Shown here: positions 34,837 to 46,235 of the stretch, one piece after another | Numbering within the stretch: position 1 is the stretch's first letter | Layout: every line of letters begins with the position of its first letter | Assembly: GCF_000236905.1 (NCBI RefSeq) | Contig: NC_016528.1 | Span: forward strand, 444,001 to 508,000 | Direction: 5' to 3' | DNA: 64,000 nucleotides | DNA from: Tetrapisispora phaffii CBS 4417 | Lineage: Eukaryota > Ascomycota > Saccharomycetes > Saccharomycetales > Saccharomycetaceae | The notes under the pieces: generated by a model | What the model saw: the letters and a program-made list of their open reading frames with translations, nothing else | Databases searched by the model: none | Told to the model about the DNA's origin: nothing | Position numbers and translations under genes: made by a program

Positions 34837-35460
34837 TGCATAATTACTGTACCAATGTTCTATATACTTGTAACGAAAAAATTTGCAAGTTCATAGAATA
34901 AGTTCTAGCCTCACCTAGGGTACCATACCCATTGGATTGAACTAAATATGAAAGCTGCAAATATAGATCACCATTCCATCTAGCACCATGACACTATACG
35001 ATCGTGGTATTATAATAGGCCATTGTTGTATTTACTTTGCAAACGAATCGCTTCATTGTTTCCAATATGCACGGAATTCTACGAAATTTTTAGAATTTTA
35101 TTAACTTAGTAATAGGAAATGCTTCGTTAAGTTCCAAAGCATGTTCCTGGTGTTGGATTAAATCTGAAGACAGCACCACAAGTCGTTTACAGTTCGAGGA
35201 TACGTTTATTGGATCTGTGAGAGACTAATTTTGCATGTGCAGACAATAAAAACACGTCAGAAAGAACATTAAGTTAGTGTAACCATGTTTCAGGCCAAAC
35301 GAATGTGCTATACCTCTACTATATATTGCAGAGTGGCATGTTCGCGATGTTTATTTAATTTGATAGATTTGATGTTGTTTTTGTTGTTGATGTTATTGTT
35401 GTTTGTGTTTCTTGTCATGTTCAATTCTGGGATGATGTTGTATTTGTTTATGAGATTCTT
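34837..35460. other. Non-repeated core of the left divergent TIR promoter
   Basis: This part of the 1.67-kb divergent promoter does not match its counterpart (about 44680-45352) by eye, although both sides do. It holds AT-rich sequence, a TG-rich stretch (about 35370-35410) and no supported gene. Confidence 0.5.
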
Positions 35461-36185
35461 CTCAACTTAAAACAATTCCAATTGATATATAAATGGGTTA
35501 ATATTTGACAATTAAGACAATTGAGAGGATTGTTCTTTTTTATGTCTCATATTTTGGTATTACCAGTCTCACTCCAGTAGTACGAAATAATACCAATAAT
35601 ACCAATAATACCAACTACAATGCAAATGTCTATCGCTAAATTCGCTGCTTTATTAGCCGTTGCTGCTTCTGCCAGTGCCCTAACCACCGAACAACAAATT
35701 CAAGAAATGGAAATTCTACTAACTGATGTCGGTGCTAATTTAAATGATTACGTTGGTTTAGTTGGTCAAATGGACATCCCAGATGCCTTATTCGACATTT
35801 ACGGTGAAATGTTAACCGCCACTGATGACTCTTACACCACTTTATTAGCTCAATTGGATATGAGCCAAATCTCCACGATGATGACCGCTTTACCATGGTA
35901 CTCTTCCAGATTATTACCATTAGTCTCAACCTTCAATGACGTTGCTGCTGCTGCCGCCACTTCCAGCACCGCTGCCGCTGCCACCACATCCTCTTCTGTC
36001 GCTGCTGAAACCACATCTTCTTCTGTCGCCGCTGTTACCACATCCTCTTCTGTCGCCGCTGCTACCACATCTTCTTCTTCTGCCGCTGAAACTACTTCTA
36101 CCTCTGCCGCTGCCGAAACCACTTCATCTGCCGCTGCTGCCAAGACTACCGTTGCTGCTGTCTCGCAAATCACTGACGGTCAAAT
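35460..36185. repeat. Inverted repeat, left copy of segment A (TIR gene and proximal promoter)
   Basis: Matches about 43945-44680 in inverted orientation. From about 35460 through the ATACCAATA tandem repeats and the first about 188 codons of the gene it is almost identical, with few differences upstream and none seen in the coding part. Then, inside the gene, the copies diverge. Confidence 0.9.
35588..35615. repeat. Short tandem repeat AATAATACC before the TIR gene
   Basis: Three copies of a 9-bp AATAATACC unit immediately before the ATG; the mirror copy in the right arm (44518-44554) has four. This is one of the few differences between the arms here. Confidence 0.7.
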
Positions 36186-36291
36186 TCAAGCTACTACTGG
36201 TGCCACTATTAACGAACAACTCGAAAACGGTGCCGCTAGAAACGTTGCTGGTTTAGGTGCTGTTGCCTTCGCCGCTGCCATGTTATTATAA
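35620..36291 (+). CDS. TIR-type GPI cell wall mannoprotein, copy 1 of a converted pair
   Basis: 223 residues: signal peptide (1-20), SRP1/TIP1 domain (about 21-105, TALPWYSSRLLPLVSTFND), a short repeat region made of TTSSSVAA units (about 120-165), and a GPI signal (GLGAVAFAAAMLL). The protein is identical to the one encoded at 43838-44509 over residues 1-185, then differs in a short stretch (INEQLENGAARNV against IHVQTDNGATRNA). ATGs at codons 1 and 3 are both possible. It is divergent from the 438-residue TIR gene. Confidence 0.92.
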   Translation: MQMSIAKFAALLAVAASASALTTEQQIQEMEILLTDVGANLNDYVGLVGQMDIPDALFDIYGEMLTATDDSYTTLLAQLDMSQISTMMTALPWYSSRLLPLVSTFNDVAAAAATSSTAAAATTSSSVAAETTSSSVAAVTTSSSVAAATTSSSSAAETTSTSAAAETTSSAAAAKTTVAAVSQITDGQIQATTGATINEQLENGAARNVAGLGAVAFAAAMLL

Positions 36292-37077
36292 GCTCAATGG
36301 AAAATATAGAAATTATTTTATACTAAAATTTACGGAATAAATTTATTCGAATTTTCATGTATATATATTATACATTGCTACGTATCTTTGATGAAAAATC
36401 GAAGTTTTATATAACTAGTTATAGAATTAAAATAAAGGAATTAAATTAAAGGAATTATTTTGTTTTTGTTATTTATCGCAGGAGTTTTGCATTAAGCTTA
36501 ACACATAGTTAATTTTTAAGGTCAAAATGCGAAACAAATTAAGAACATTTTTTATTAGAACCACTCAAAACATGTTATATACAAAATGTAATTAACAGTT
36601 ACAGTTTATGGTTAGTAGTTTCAATTATAGAATAAAGACTAGTGTGTCATGTTACAGATTTAAAATACTCTTCTGTACTGGCGTCACAATTTATTTTTTA
36701 TTACCCGGTGTTGTGTCAGTGAATAGGGGTCTTTGTATGCATTTCGTTTCTTTAAATTTTATTATCATTTTCTCGCGAATATTAAAAAAATTAATTCATT
36801 TTTAATAAGACAAAAGCACAAAGGAATTGTCTGACGAATCTACTAGATATCACTTTTTTCAGCATAAATTTTTGACGAAAACTTACTATATAATTCATTA
36901 AAACTATAATATGCTAATTTATGTATTATATATATAAATACAATAATTTTCAAATTCTTTCAATTCAAATTTAAAGGTCCATTGTTACTTGGTGATTCTC
37001 TTCTTTAGTTTAAGAAGATAAAGCTAAGGTAACTGAACTGTATAGAGTGGAAAAATTCAAGAAGTTAAGCTAAGACC
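36292..37077. other. Intergenic region TIR copy 1 to PAN1
   Basis: 786 bp AT-rich, TIR 3' UTR and PAN1 promoter. No repeat of the right-arm 3' flank is seen here. Nothing else recognised. Confidence 0.45.
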
Positions 37078-37136
37078 ATGTTCAATTCCTACAAACAAGG
37101 TGGAATGCAGCCACAAGGTAATAGCTACTTTAATCC

Positions 37137-37170
<34 letters not shown>

Positions 37171-40100
37171 TTGAATAATGGTGCTTATAACAATTTCAAT
37201 TCCGGCTCACAACCTCAATTACAGAACCAGCAAAGTTTTGATAACAATATGTTTCAGCAGCCTCAGCAACCTCAGCAGCAGTCTCAGTTTGGTAACGGCC
37301 TTATGAGTTCTGGTACTCCTAGCAACAATTATATGCAAGTTCCTGGTGTCCAACAACAAGCATCTTCCATGTCATCTTTACAACAGCAGCAACTTGGTGG
37401 CTTTTCGTATAACTTTCAAAATCAACCAATGCAACAAGTCACCAATCCTAAGATGAGTCAACATTTTAATCAAGTTGGCTCAACGCCATTGAACTTGGCG
37501 TTATCAGCTTCCCAAAATGAAAATATGAACATGGGTTTCAATACGCCCGTTCAGGATTTTCAATCTCAAAGCCAAGCACCTCTACAAGGTCAGATGACTA
37601 ACGCAACCTCGGCAACTATGCCAAATGGGATTCAATCCATGAATCAACCTCAACCACTGCAACCACTGCAACCTCAAAGTACTGGTATGTTTCAACAACC
37701 ATTGCAACCTCAAAGTACAGGTATGTTTCAACAACCATTGCAATCTCAAGGTACAGGTATGTTTCAACAGCCTTTGCAATCTCAAGGTACAGGTATGTTT
37801 CAGCAATCTCCAATGCCAACTCAGCCTTTGCAGCCACAGCAAACAGGCTTTTATGTGCAACAAAATGCTGCTCCATTGGAACCTTTAAGACCTACTGCTA
37901 CTGGATTCGTTAATTCATTTGCAAACAACGGTATCAATAATGACTTGAACATCCCGGCTGTCAGATTATCTTTTATTACAGCCCAAGATCAAGCCAAATT
38001 TGAAACATTATTTAGAAGTCAAGTCCCAAAGGGATCAAATACCATTTCCGGTGAAAAATGTAGAAACATTTTAACCAAATCAGGTTTAGAACCTTCTAAA
38101 TTGGCTCGTATCTGGACTCTTGCAGATACAAATAAGGCTGGTGAACTATTATTCCCCGAATTTACTTTAGCAATGTATTTGGTTAATCAAGTATTGAAAG
38201 GTGATTCTATTCCTTATGAATTGAGTAGTAAAACTAAAAATGAAGTTGAACATTTTATTGATGTAATCAATAGTCATATTGTTAATACTAACGATAAACA
38301 ATCAACACCGTTTGACAATTTAATGGGTTTGTCTCAAAACTTCCAATTACAACCTCAGAGTACTGGTATGATTCCGCCAACTTCATTTGGCATGCCAATG
38401 CAAGTAACAGGTGGCACTTTACAACCTCAGTCAACTGGTTTCATGCCCCAAACCTCTTTCGGTATGCCAATGCAGGCAACTGGTGGCGCTTTGCAACCTC
38501 AATTGACTGGTTTTATGCCTCACACTTCTTTTGGTGCTCCTTTGCAAAATCAAGTTACCGGTGGTTTTACCTCTAACATGGGCACGCGACAAATACAGCC
38601 TCAAACTACTGGATCTATGGTTCCTGGAATTTCTCAAAATACCACAGGTAATTTCGGTGCAGTTGGACAACCATTCTTACAGTCTCAACCAACTGGTTTC
38701 TTGCCGCCTTCCAATTTTCAAGCTACCTTGCCATTAACTGCTCAGAAAACTGGTATGGGTAATAATGAAATTTATACCCACTCCAATTTTATTAACAACT
38801 TGAATCAGCCAGAACAAGAAACTATTACACCAGAAGAAAAATCTTTGTTTTATAAAATATTTGAAACTTATGACGTACAAAAGAAAGGATTATTGGATGC
38901 TCCAACAGCAGTCGAAATTTTCAGAAAATCAGGTTTGAACAGGAGTGACTTGGAACAAATATGGAATTTATGTGATATTAACAACTCAGGCCAATTAAAC
39001 AAGCAAGAATTTGCTCTTGGTATGCATTTAGTCTACAACAAATTAAATGGTAAAGTCATCCCAAATAGTTTACCTCCAAGTTTGGTACCATCAAGTAACA
39101 AGATTTTAGACAATGTTAAAAATCAATTAAAGACTGCTCCTGGTGCTTCTAATAAGAATTCAACTTCAGGTATAAATGGTTTAAGCTACAAAAATAATGA
39201 TGAGGAAAATAGTCTGCCAAGCTTCAGAAACCGTAGAAAAACATTTAATGCTGTTACTCCGGCTGTTGAGCAAAATAATGCTGAAGCACAAACAGCTCCA
39301 ACAGATCAAAATTCTGCAAAGTTGCCAACTGCTAACACTAGCGATGATAAGGCTACAAAATTGCAACACTTAATTCGTGAAAGAAGATCTCAATTGGAAA
39401 TAGAAATTTCAAAAAGTCGCCAATTATTAAATCAATCATCGCAAAGCCAACAATCAGATTTAAGAATCATTCAGTCTTTACAGAATAAGATTAGAGATAT
39501 CCCTGCCATTGTTGAATCCATAAACAGTGATACGCCTGCTGATATTAATGAACGTATCGATATGATCTTGACAAAATTACCAGTATTGTTTGATCAAATT
39601 TCTGAAATTGAAAATAGTATTAGTAGTGCAAAAATTTCTCTTTACAACATTCAAAATCCATCAGTGATCGTTGCCTCTGGTAAAAATGGTGAAATAACAG
39701 AAGAAGATAGGAAAAAAGCGAAGAGCAAGGCGTTATTAAAATCTAGAATGGCTTCATTGACTGGTAAAGGTGCCGATGTGTCACCTTCTATTGAAGAAGA
39801 AGAGTCTAGATATAATGAAGCAATTTCTAATATAAGAGCAGAGAATGTCAAAAACAAAAATATTATTTCTGATATCAGGAGATCCATATCAGAAATATTT
39901 TCATCCATGATGTCAACCGTCAGCGGCGGAACAATAGGTGCCAGTCCTGCTCAATTTGAAAGATGGGAATTTGGTGTTGGTCTTGAAAGTGAAGTCACTA
40001 ATTTCATCAAAGAATTGAAAAATAAAACGCAGGTTAACTCAACTGAATTAAATAGCTCAAAAGAAGATACATCATATTTACAAGAACAAGCTAATAAAAA

Positions 40101-41013
40101 GATGGAGCAAAAACTTGCAGAACTAAGATTAAGCCAACCTGGATCTAATATTCAAAACTTTGTTAAAGATCATTCAAACATGACTATATCTCAGAATGAT
40201 ACTGCATCTCCATTTAACAAATCTGAAGAAGAAAGTGATGATGAGGAAGAAAAGAGATTGCAACAAGAACTTGATAGCTTAAAAGAACAGAAAAAATATG
40301 AAAAAGAAAAGAAATTGGCTCAATTACGCCAACAATTAAAGGAAGAACGAGAATCTGAGAATGTAAATGTATCAGTTGATGAAACACCAATATCAGCTGT
40401 TTCCGTGCCAACTTATAATAGCCCTCAACCTATCCAAGATACTTTAGCGACACATCAGCAAAATATCTCTCAACAGACTGCTGAGCCAAAGAAACAGTAC
40501 TTCAAATCTGAAAAAACTGAATCTAGCCAATTTGATGCCAATGCTGCCGAAGTCCAAAGGAGATTGCAAAGAGGTTTAGATGATGATGATGACGGTTGGT
40601 CAGATGATGAAAATGCAGCTAAGGCTGCTGCTCCAGTTGTTCCAGCTCCAGTTGCCCCAACTATTCCAAATCAATTAAATGTAGAAGTTCCTGTTTCAAT
40701 TGCTCCACCTCCTCCATCAATTTCTACTGAAACAAGTGCACCAATTCCAGTTGCTCCACCAATTCCAAATCAATCAAATGTAGAAGTTCCTGTTGCAATG
40801 ATTCCACCTCCTCCATCAATTTCTACTGAAAAAAGTGCACCAATTCCAATTGCTCCACCACTTCCCCAAGTTAGTGTGTCATTACCTGATGTTATAGCGG
40901 CTCCACCACCTTTACCTAATATAAATGGTGGTGAATCAGCTATGGATTCGGATCATGATGACGTTCTCTCTATTCCAGAATCAGTAGAATCTAATGATGC
41001 CAACTTCGAGTAA
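37078..41013 (+). CDS. PAN1: Endocytic scaffold and Arp2/3 activator Pan1
   Basis: 1311 residues (1480 in S. cerevisiae). N-terminal Gln-rich region with a poly-Gln run (about 21-31), then repeats of LQPQSTG/LQSQGTG type (about 200-270 and 415-560), which match the Ark1/Prk1 phosphorylation motif LxxQxTG. EH domain 1 at about 300-385 (LARIWTLADTNKAGELLFPE) and EH domain 2 at about 585-675 (LEQIWNLCDINNSGQLNKQE). A coiled coil follows (about 760-900), then charged helices, an acidic Trp motif (DDDDDGWSDDE, about 1164-1174) for Arp2/3, and a Pro-rich end for type I myosin SH3 domains. Pan1 organises the endocytic coat with End3 and Sla1. The gene is flanked by the inverted TIR repeats. Confidence 0.96.
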
Positions 41014-41470
41014 GGTTTCTTTAATCTAAATTTTGACATCATTGTGATTTTTCACAGTTAGTAACTAAATAATATATGACTTTAGTGATATTTTGTTTAT
41101 TTTATTGAAATACATATAATTTACATTTTAAAAGTCAGTTTAGCTATTGAAGCATAATATTTGAGTTTTATTTATTATTGAATAAATATTTAATAATAAT
41201 ATAATATTACACTTTTAACCAATTTTTATATGTCCTAGAATATATAAAGAAAAATACGTATATTGTATATAATAAATTGGTTCTAGATTGAAATAAAGTC
41301 TTTTTTAGAGCAGATGCATATAAAGAAAAATTCTTTACCGATATTTATATGGAACGAAAGTCGTTGATGGTCGGACTTTTAGAATAAATATATCGAACGA
41401 ACTAAAATTTTAGTAAAGATGAAATGATTCCGAATTGGTATTAGGTAACAGGAAACATTAGAATTGGAAC
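41014..41470. terminator. Convergent 3' region PAN1 / wall protein gene
   Basis: 457 bp, strongly AT-rich, with AATAAA-like polyadenylation sequence on both strands. No other feature. Confidence 0.45.
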
Positions 41471-42259
41471 TTATAATAATAACGCGGCAATAGCAGTAAG
41501 TAAGGAACCAGCGCTGACAGCAGTCAATTTGAAACCAGCATTTTCAGCAACAAGAACACTAGCAACAGAAGTTTCAGCAGCTGCAGATGATGATGAGGTA
41601 TGAGACATTTGCAAGGTAGTTAAAGTAGTAGATATGATGTTAGTTTCGGTGACATAAGTGGTGGATTCAACAGAAGAAGAAGAGCTTGCGGAGGTAGTCT
41701 TAGCATCACAGGCATTATTAGAACAGGAAGTGATAGTGGCTAATTCCGTAGATAATTGAGTCAAAGTGGTGGTTTCATTAGAGTAACTGCTGGTAGTGGA
41801 GTTGTCGTAAGTAGAAGAAGAGTTGTAGAAACCAAAGGCTTGTAAGTCAGCGTAAGCAGAAGTAAAGGAAGTAGCTTCAGTAAAAGAAGATGATTCAATG
41901 ACGGTGGATGAGGTAACTGGTTCAACAGTAGTCGAAGAGGTGGTTGGCTCGACAGTAGTCGAAGAGGTGGTTAGTTCAACAGTAGTCGAAGAGGTAACTG
42001 GTTCAACAGTAGTCGAAGAGGTAACTGGTTCAACAGTAGTCGAAGAAGAAGAAGAAGAAGATTCGACAGAAAGAACTTCAACACTGGCAGCTACGATGGT
42101 AGTAACTGGAGTGGTGGTGGTGAAGGTGGTGGAAGTAGCATCTTTGGTGATGGTTTCATAAACGGTTATGACTGAAGTGGAAGTGGTAGTTAAGTCATCA
42201 GCTCTGGCAAAAGTAGCAGCAGATAAGGCTAAAATGGTTGATAATTTAGAGAATTGCAT
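41471..42259 (-). CDS. Ser/Thr-rich GPI cell wall protein without SRP1/TIP1 domain
   Basis: 262 residues: signal peptide (1-20, MQFSKLSTILALSAATFARA), a Thr/Val-rich head, five tandem 9-residue repeats of the type TTVEPVTSS (about 75-120), a Tyr/Ser/Asn stretch with N-glycosylation sites, one Cys-pair module (LATITSCSNNACDAK, about 168-182) and a GPI signal (GSLLTAIAALLL). It lacks the SRP1/TIP1 domain of its neighbours but shares the TSC-x4-C module with two of them. It could be compared with Sed1 or Ccw12-type wall proteins; I cannot name it. It lies between PAN1 and the right TIR pair. Confidence 0.85.
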   Translation of the reverse strand: MQFSKLSTILALSAATFARADDLTTTSTSVITVYETITKDATSTTFTTTTPVTTIVAASVEVLSVESSSSSSSTTVEPVTSSTTVEPVTSSTTVELTTSSTTVEPTTSSTTVEPVTSSTVIESSSFTEATSFTSAYADLQAFGFYNSSSTYDNSTTSSYSNETTTLTQLSTELATITSCSNNACDAKTTSASSSSSVESTTYVTETNIISTTLTTLQMSHTSSSSAAAETSVASVLVAENAGFKLTAVSAGSLLTAIAALLL

Positions 42260-43837
42260 TGTTTAGGTTGAAAATAAAAATTAAAGTTAAAGATTGAATT
42301 GGGGTGAGTAAAATTTCTAGTGAACGACTTAAAGTTTGCTTGCTTGTGGCTTTTTGGAAAAGAAAAAGGAGTGTGAATGTACTTTGATAAAAACAAGTGT
42401 TATATATGTATTATAATATAGAGTAAGAGAAAAGGTAACTATCAAAATATGATTAATATATAATATATGAAAATGATCTTTCATGAAGCTAACAACCAAT
42501 AAAGGTTTTGAAAGTTTGGAGATGTGCAATCTTTCGGATATCTATATATAATATTCCACTTTCTAGTTATTTGTTTGTTATTGCTATTGTTTGTTGTTTT
42601 CCACCTTCTTCTATGCATTGATTGATTTATCTGTATATGTGTCCAAGTTTAGTTTCGATATTCACTTAGTCGCTTCTACTTAGAAAAAATGGAACTAGTG
42701 CATATCCGTTATAGGAATTGAAAGATCTGAACAACAACGAAATGTTGATTTGTTTTTGTTATTTTTTTTTCTTTTTCTTCGACGGCTTGCAGAAGAGCGC
42801 GCACAAAACCGAATCAACAAATTTTTTCTTCCACGCAGATTTATCAATGTAGATGCCTGTAATTTTTGTCACATATCCGAATGCGGTAATATTCACACAT
42901 GCTAGAACCCTGTTGGCGTGTCGTTCTCAACGAAAAAGTTTATACTAGACCTAAAACGGAAATCAGTTTACCTCTTTGGGTTGTTTTTGTTTATTTTAAA
43001 TAAACAGATGTAGGATCTCCCAATTAGGAATCGTAAGTAGAGAATTTTATAATCAGAATGTATCTTAAAGAGGATACAAGAATTTTCAATTAGGCTTAAT
43101 TAGAATAAATCGGGATAACAAGTTCGGTTTTTAAAGTGGACTATCTGTAGTTCTACTGAATGTACAGTTCGTTTTCCGAATTCTTTTTGTTTTTTTATCT
43201 TTGAGGCATTACAGTACACTCTACTACACTACCGACACAATATATATTTATACCATGGTCTTATTATTTTTGCTTTCTACAATTACACTATTGAATGTTG
43301 GGTTATAGTTTGCACAAAGTCTTGAACAGTTAATTTTTTCTAGAAACTTCACACTGCTTTTCTGAACTCAATGTCTATCAAACTGTTAAGAATATCAGTA
43401 ATGAACTAGTACCAATATCTTACCATCTCATATTATGGTTCGAGTATAGGAACAATTAAGAGTTTCTAATATGAACAAAATGTATGACTATATATATGTA
43501 TATACGTGTGTGACCTTAAATAAGTTTTTGTCATTACAGTGGAAATGCATTAACTATTTCAAGTTTCAATGGTAATTAGAGATTTTTTTTTCATTACTGT
43601 GCAGTCATCTATTTTCAATGGTTATCTCCACTTTGACCACTATGTATCATCATCAATGTACTTAAAAGGAAGTACCCAAAATTGAATATCTGTACGATTA
43701 ATTTTATCTTAAAAAACCATATTCAGGTTTATATTGTGTTAGTCTATCAAAATTGTGTAAATAAATAAAGTTTATAAATTCAATAAAGGGTTGGGTATTA
43801 GTAATTGAGTTTGTTAGAATATTGAAGTTCTTCGAAC
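42260..43837. other. Long intergenic region between wall protein genes
   Basis: 1.58 kb upstream of the 262-residue wall protein gene and downstream of TIR copy 2. It holds AT-rich DNA with a T-rich tract at about 42762-42780 and a GC-richer patch around 42780-42960. No supported gene, tRNA or motif pair. Confidence 0.45.
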
Positions 43838-44509
43838 TTATAATAACATAGCAGCGGCGAAGGCAACAGCACCTAAACCAGCAGCGTTTCTAGTAGCACC
43901 GTTGTCAGTTTGGACGTGGATGGTGGCAGTAGTGGTAGCTTGAATTTGACCGTCAGTGATTTGCGAGACAGCAGCAACGGTAGTCTTGGCAGCAGCGGCA
44001 GATGAAGTGGTTTCGGCAGCGGCAGAGGTAGAAGTAGTTTCAGCGGCAGAAGAAGAAGATGTGGTAGCAGCGGCGACAGAAGAGGATGTGGTAACAGCGG
44101 CGACAGAAGAAGATGTGGTTTCAGCAGCGACAGAAGAGGATGTGGTGGCAGCGGCAGCGGTGCTGGAAGTGGCGGCAGCAGCAGCAACGTCATTGAAGGT
44201 TGAGACTAATGGTAATAATCTGGAAGAGTACCATGGTAAAGCGGTCATCATCGTGGAGATTTGGCTCATATCCAATTGAGCTAATAAAGTGGTGTAAGAG
44301 TCATCAGTGGCGGTTAACATTTCACCGTAAATGTCGAATAAGGCATCTGGGATGTCCATTTGACCAACTAAACCAACGTAATCATTTAAATTAGCACCGA
44401 CATCAGTTAGTAGAATTTCCATTTCTTGAATTTGTTGTTCGGTGGTTAGGGCACTGGCAGAAGCAGCAACGGCTAATAAAGCAGCGAATTTAGCGATAGA
44501 CATTTGCAT
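43838..44509 (-). CDS. TIR-type GPI cell wall mannoprotein, copy 2 of a converted pair
   Basis: 223 residues with the same layout as the gene at 35620: signal peptide, SRP1/TIP1 domain, TTSSSVAA repeats and GPI signal (GLGAVAFAAAMLL). Coding DNA from the ATG to about codon 188 appears identical to copy 1, including the synonymous sites and the repeat region. The last about 35 codons carry replacements and the 3' UTRs are unrelated, so the identity boundary lies inside the gene. Divergent from the gene at 46236. Confidence 0.92.
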   Translation of the reverse strand: MQMSIAKFAALLAVAASASALTTEQQIQEMEILLTDVGANLNDYVGLVGQMDIPDALFDIYGEMLTATDDSYTTLLAQLDMSQISTMMTALPWYSSRLLPLVSTFNDVAAAAATSSTAAAATTSSSVAAETTSSSVAAVTTSSSVAAATTSSSSAAETTSTSAAAETTSSAAAAKTTVAAVSQITDGQIQATTTATIHVQTDNGATRNAAGLGAVAFAAAMLL

Positions 44510-44680
44510 TGTAGTTGGTATTATTGGTATTATTGGTATTATTGGTATTATTTCGTACTACTGGAGTGAGACTGGTAATACCAAAATATGAGACATAAAA
44601 AAGAACAATCCTCTCAATTGTCTTAATTGTCAAATATTAACCCATTTATATATCAATTGGAATTGCTTTAAGTTGAGAAG
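43945..44680. repeat. Inverted repeat, right copy of segment A
   Basis: Inverted counterpart of about 35460-36185. It includes the TIR coding region except its end, and the proximal promoter with four ATACCAATA-type units. Confidence 0.9.
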
Positions 44681-45352
44681 AATCTCATAAATAAATACGA
44701 CATCATCCCAGAATTGAACGTGACAAGATATTCAAGAAATGTAAAGTACAACAAACAACTGAGCTAAACCAAACTCGTCAAATAAATACTTATCATGGAC
44801 ATACCACTCTGTAGGATCCATACAACCGGTTTAGGACATCCGTCTAGTATAAAACAAGTTTACACCTAAGCCGTCCCTTCTTCCGACGCGTTCGTTATAC
44901 ATACATGTCAAAATAGTCTCTAGCAAACCTGTTTTACAAATACTTACGATCCGTCGTCCCATCTTCAGGTTTAGTCTCAACATCGTGCGGAACATCGCGG
45001 ATCTCCATGATACATATCCGACGTCTGAACTTCATAAAGTGCCCAATGTTTCCCAGAAATTCTTGCGAATTGAAAATATAATTGAGATCCAGTCACAAAC
45101 AAAATAGACAGGTTCAATAACAGTACCATGGGCAGGAGTTCGTGAAAAAATTGACTACAAGGGTCTCTCACGAAACCAAGATTACATCTTAACATGTTGC
45201 TAGAAGAAAATTACGATCGGGATTTTGTACATACAGATCTGCATTACTTCTTAACGGACATGGCGTCCTATATGAGATTAGGACTTATTATGATGCAGCT
45301 ACAAGTATTTTATTCAATTAGACATGTGACGACGATACAGCACAAATGAAAA
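44681..45352. other. Non-repeated core of the right divergent TIR promoter
   Basis: Sequence between the two matching segments of the right arm. It does not align by eye with the left core and is about 60 bp longer overall. No supported gene; a 72-codon frame at 44977-45195 has no features. Confidence 0.5.
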
Positions 45353-45459
45353 GTTTTCAACAACCGTTTAGGATCCTTCTGACTGAATCCAGTAATCTGG
45401 AAACCATGCCTTCTACGTCGTCAACCCAAACAGGAAGTGCCTGGAACATCTGAAAATCG

Positions 45460-45467
45460 TCGTTCAG
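45460..45467 (+). promoter_or_regulatory. AR1-like anaerobic element, right arm
   Basis: TCGTTCAG matches the AR1 consensus TCGTTYAG of S. cerevisiae DAN/TIR genes. It is the mirror copy of 34720-34727. Confidence 0.5.
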
Positions 45468-45987
45468 ATGTAGAAAAGCGACGGACTGAAAAGGAACAAC
45501 GACCAGATCTGGGAATGCATCGGAAAATTACGGTAAGGCACGCGCGTAGACTCCTAAACGACAAACAACATGAAATGAAAATAAAGAGCAGAGATGAAGT
45601 TCCAGGTGAGAGCTAGGGCTGTAAACGATTGAGATTGAGAAGGATGATACCTAATCGAAGAGCAATGCCAGTTTACGATCGTTTTGAAGCCAAAAGCATA
45701 CCAGCTTAGGTCGGTAACTTTACTTGTTCCTCTAATCGAGGTGCGGATAGAAGATTTTGGCAACAGTTAGGTATGGAGACCTCGATGTAAGAAGTGCGAT
45801 GAACGTTAGAATAATATTTAGCTGATAATATCACTGAAAGTTGTATGTCAAATCACGAAAAGGAAACAGATTAAAATTTCTGAGTTCTGCTATTATCATA
45901 AGTGTGTTTTATCAAAGTCTAGTTTGGGTTTGGATGTCAACAATTCAGTGTTGGTATATTGGCTAATATTAAAAAATTATTGTAAAC

Positions 45988-45994
45988 TATACGA
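45988..45994 (-). promoter_or_regulatory. SRE-like TCGTATA, right arm
   Basis: TATACGA on the plus strand, the mirror copy of 34193-34199, about 240 bp upstream of the TIR gene at 46236. Upc2/Ecm22-type core. Confidence 0.45.
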
Positions 45995-46235
45995 TGTGAC
46001 AACAACGTCTTTGAATGAGTATTATTGTTATCTCTAGGTTTTGGCTTTGGTGTTGTATTAAAATCTAGATTTCCGTTGAGATAATAATTTATATATAAGT
46101 ATTACCAAATATTATTCTGAGAGTTCCGTTCTTCTTAAATACACTTATAAAGGTCTCCACTTTAAGGTTTATTAATTCGTCTTTCTGTATATTCTATTTG
46201 AAAATAACCAACACAACCAAAACATCGACTACAAA

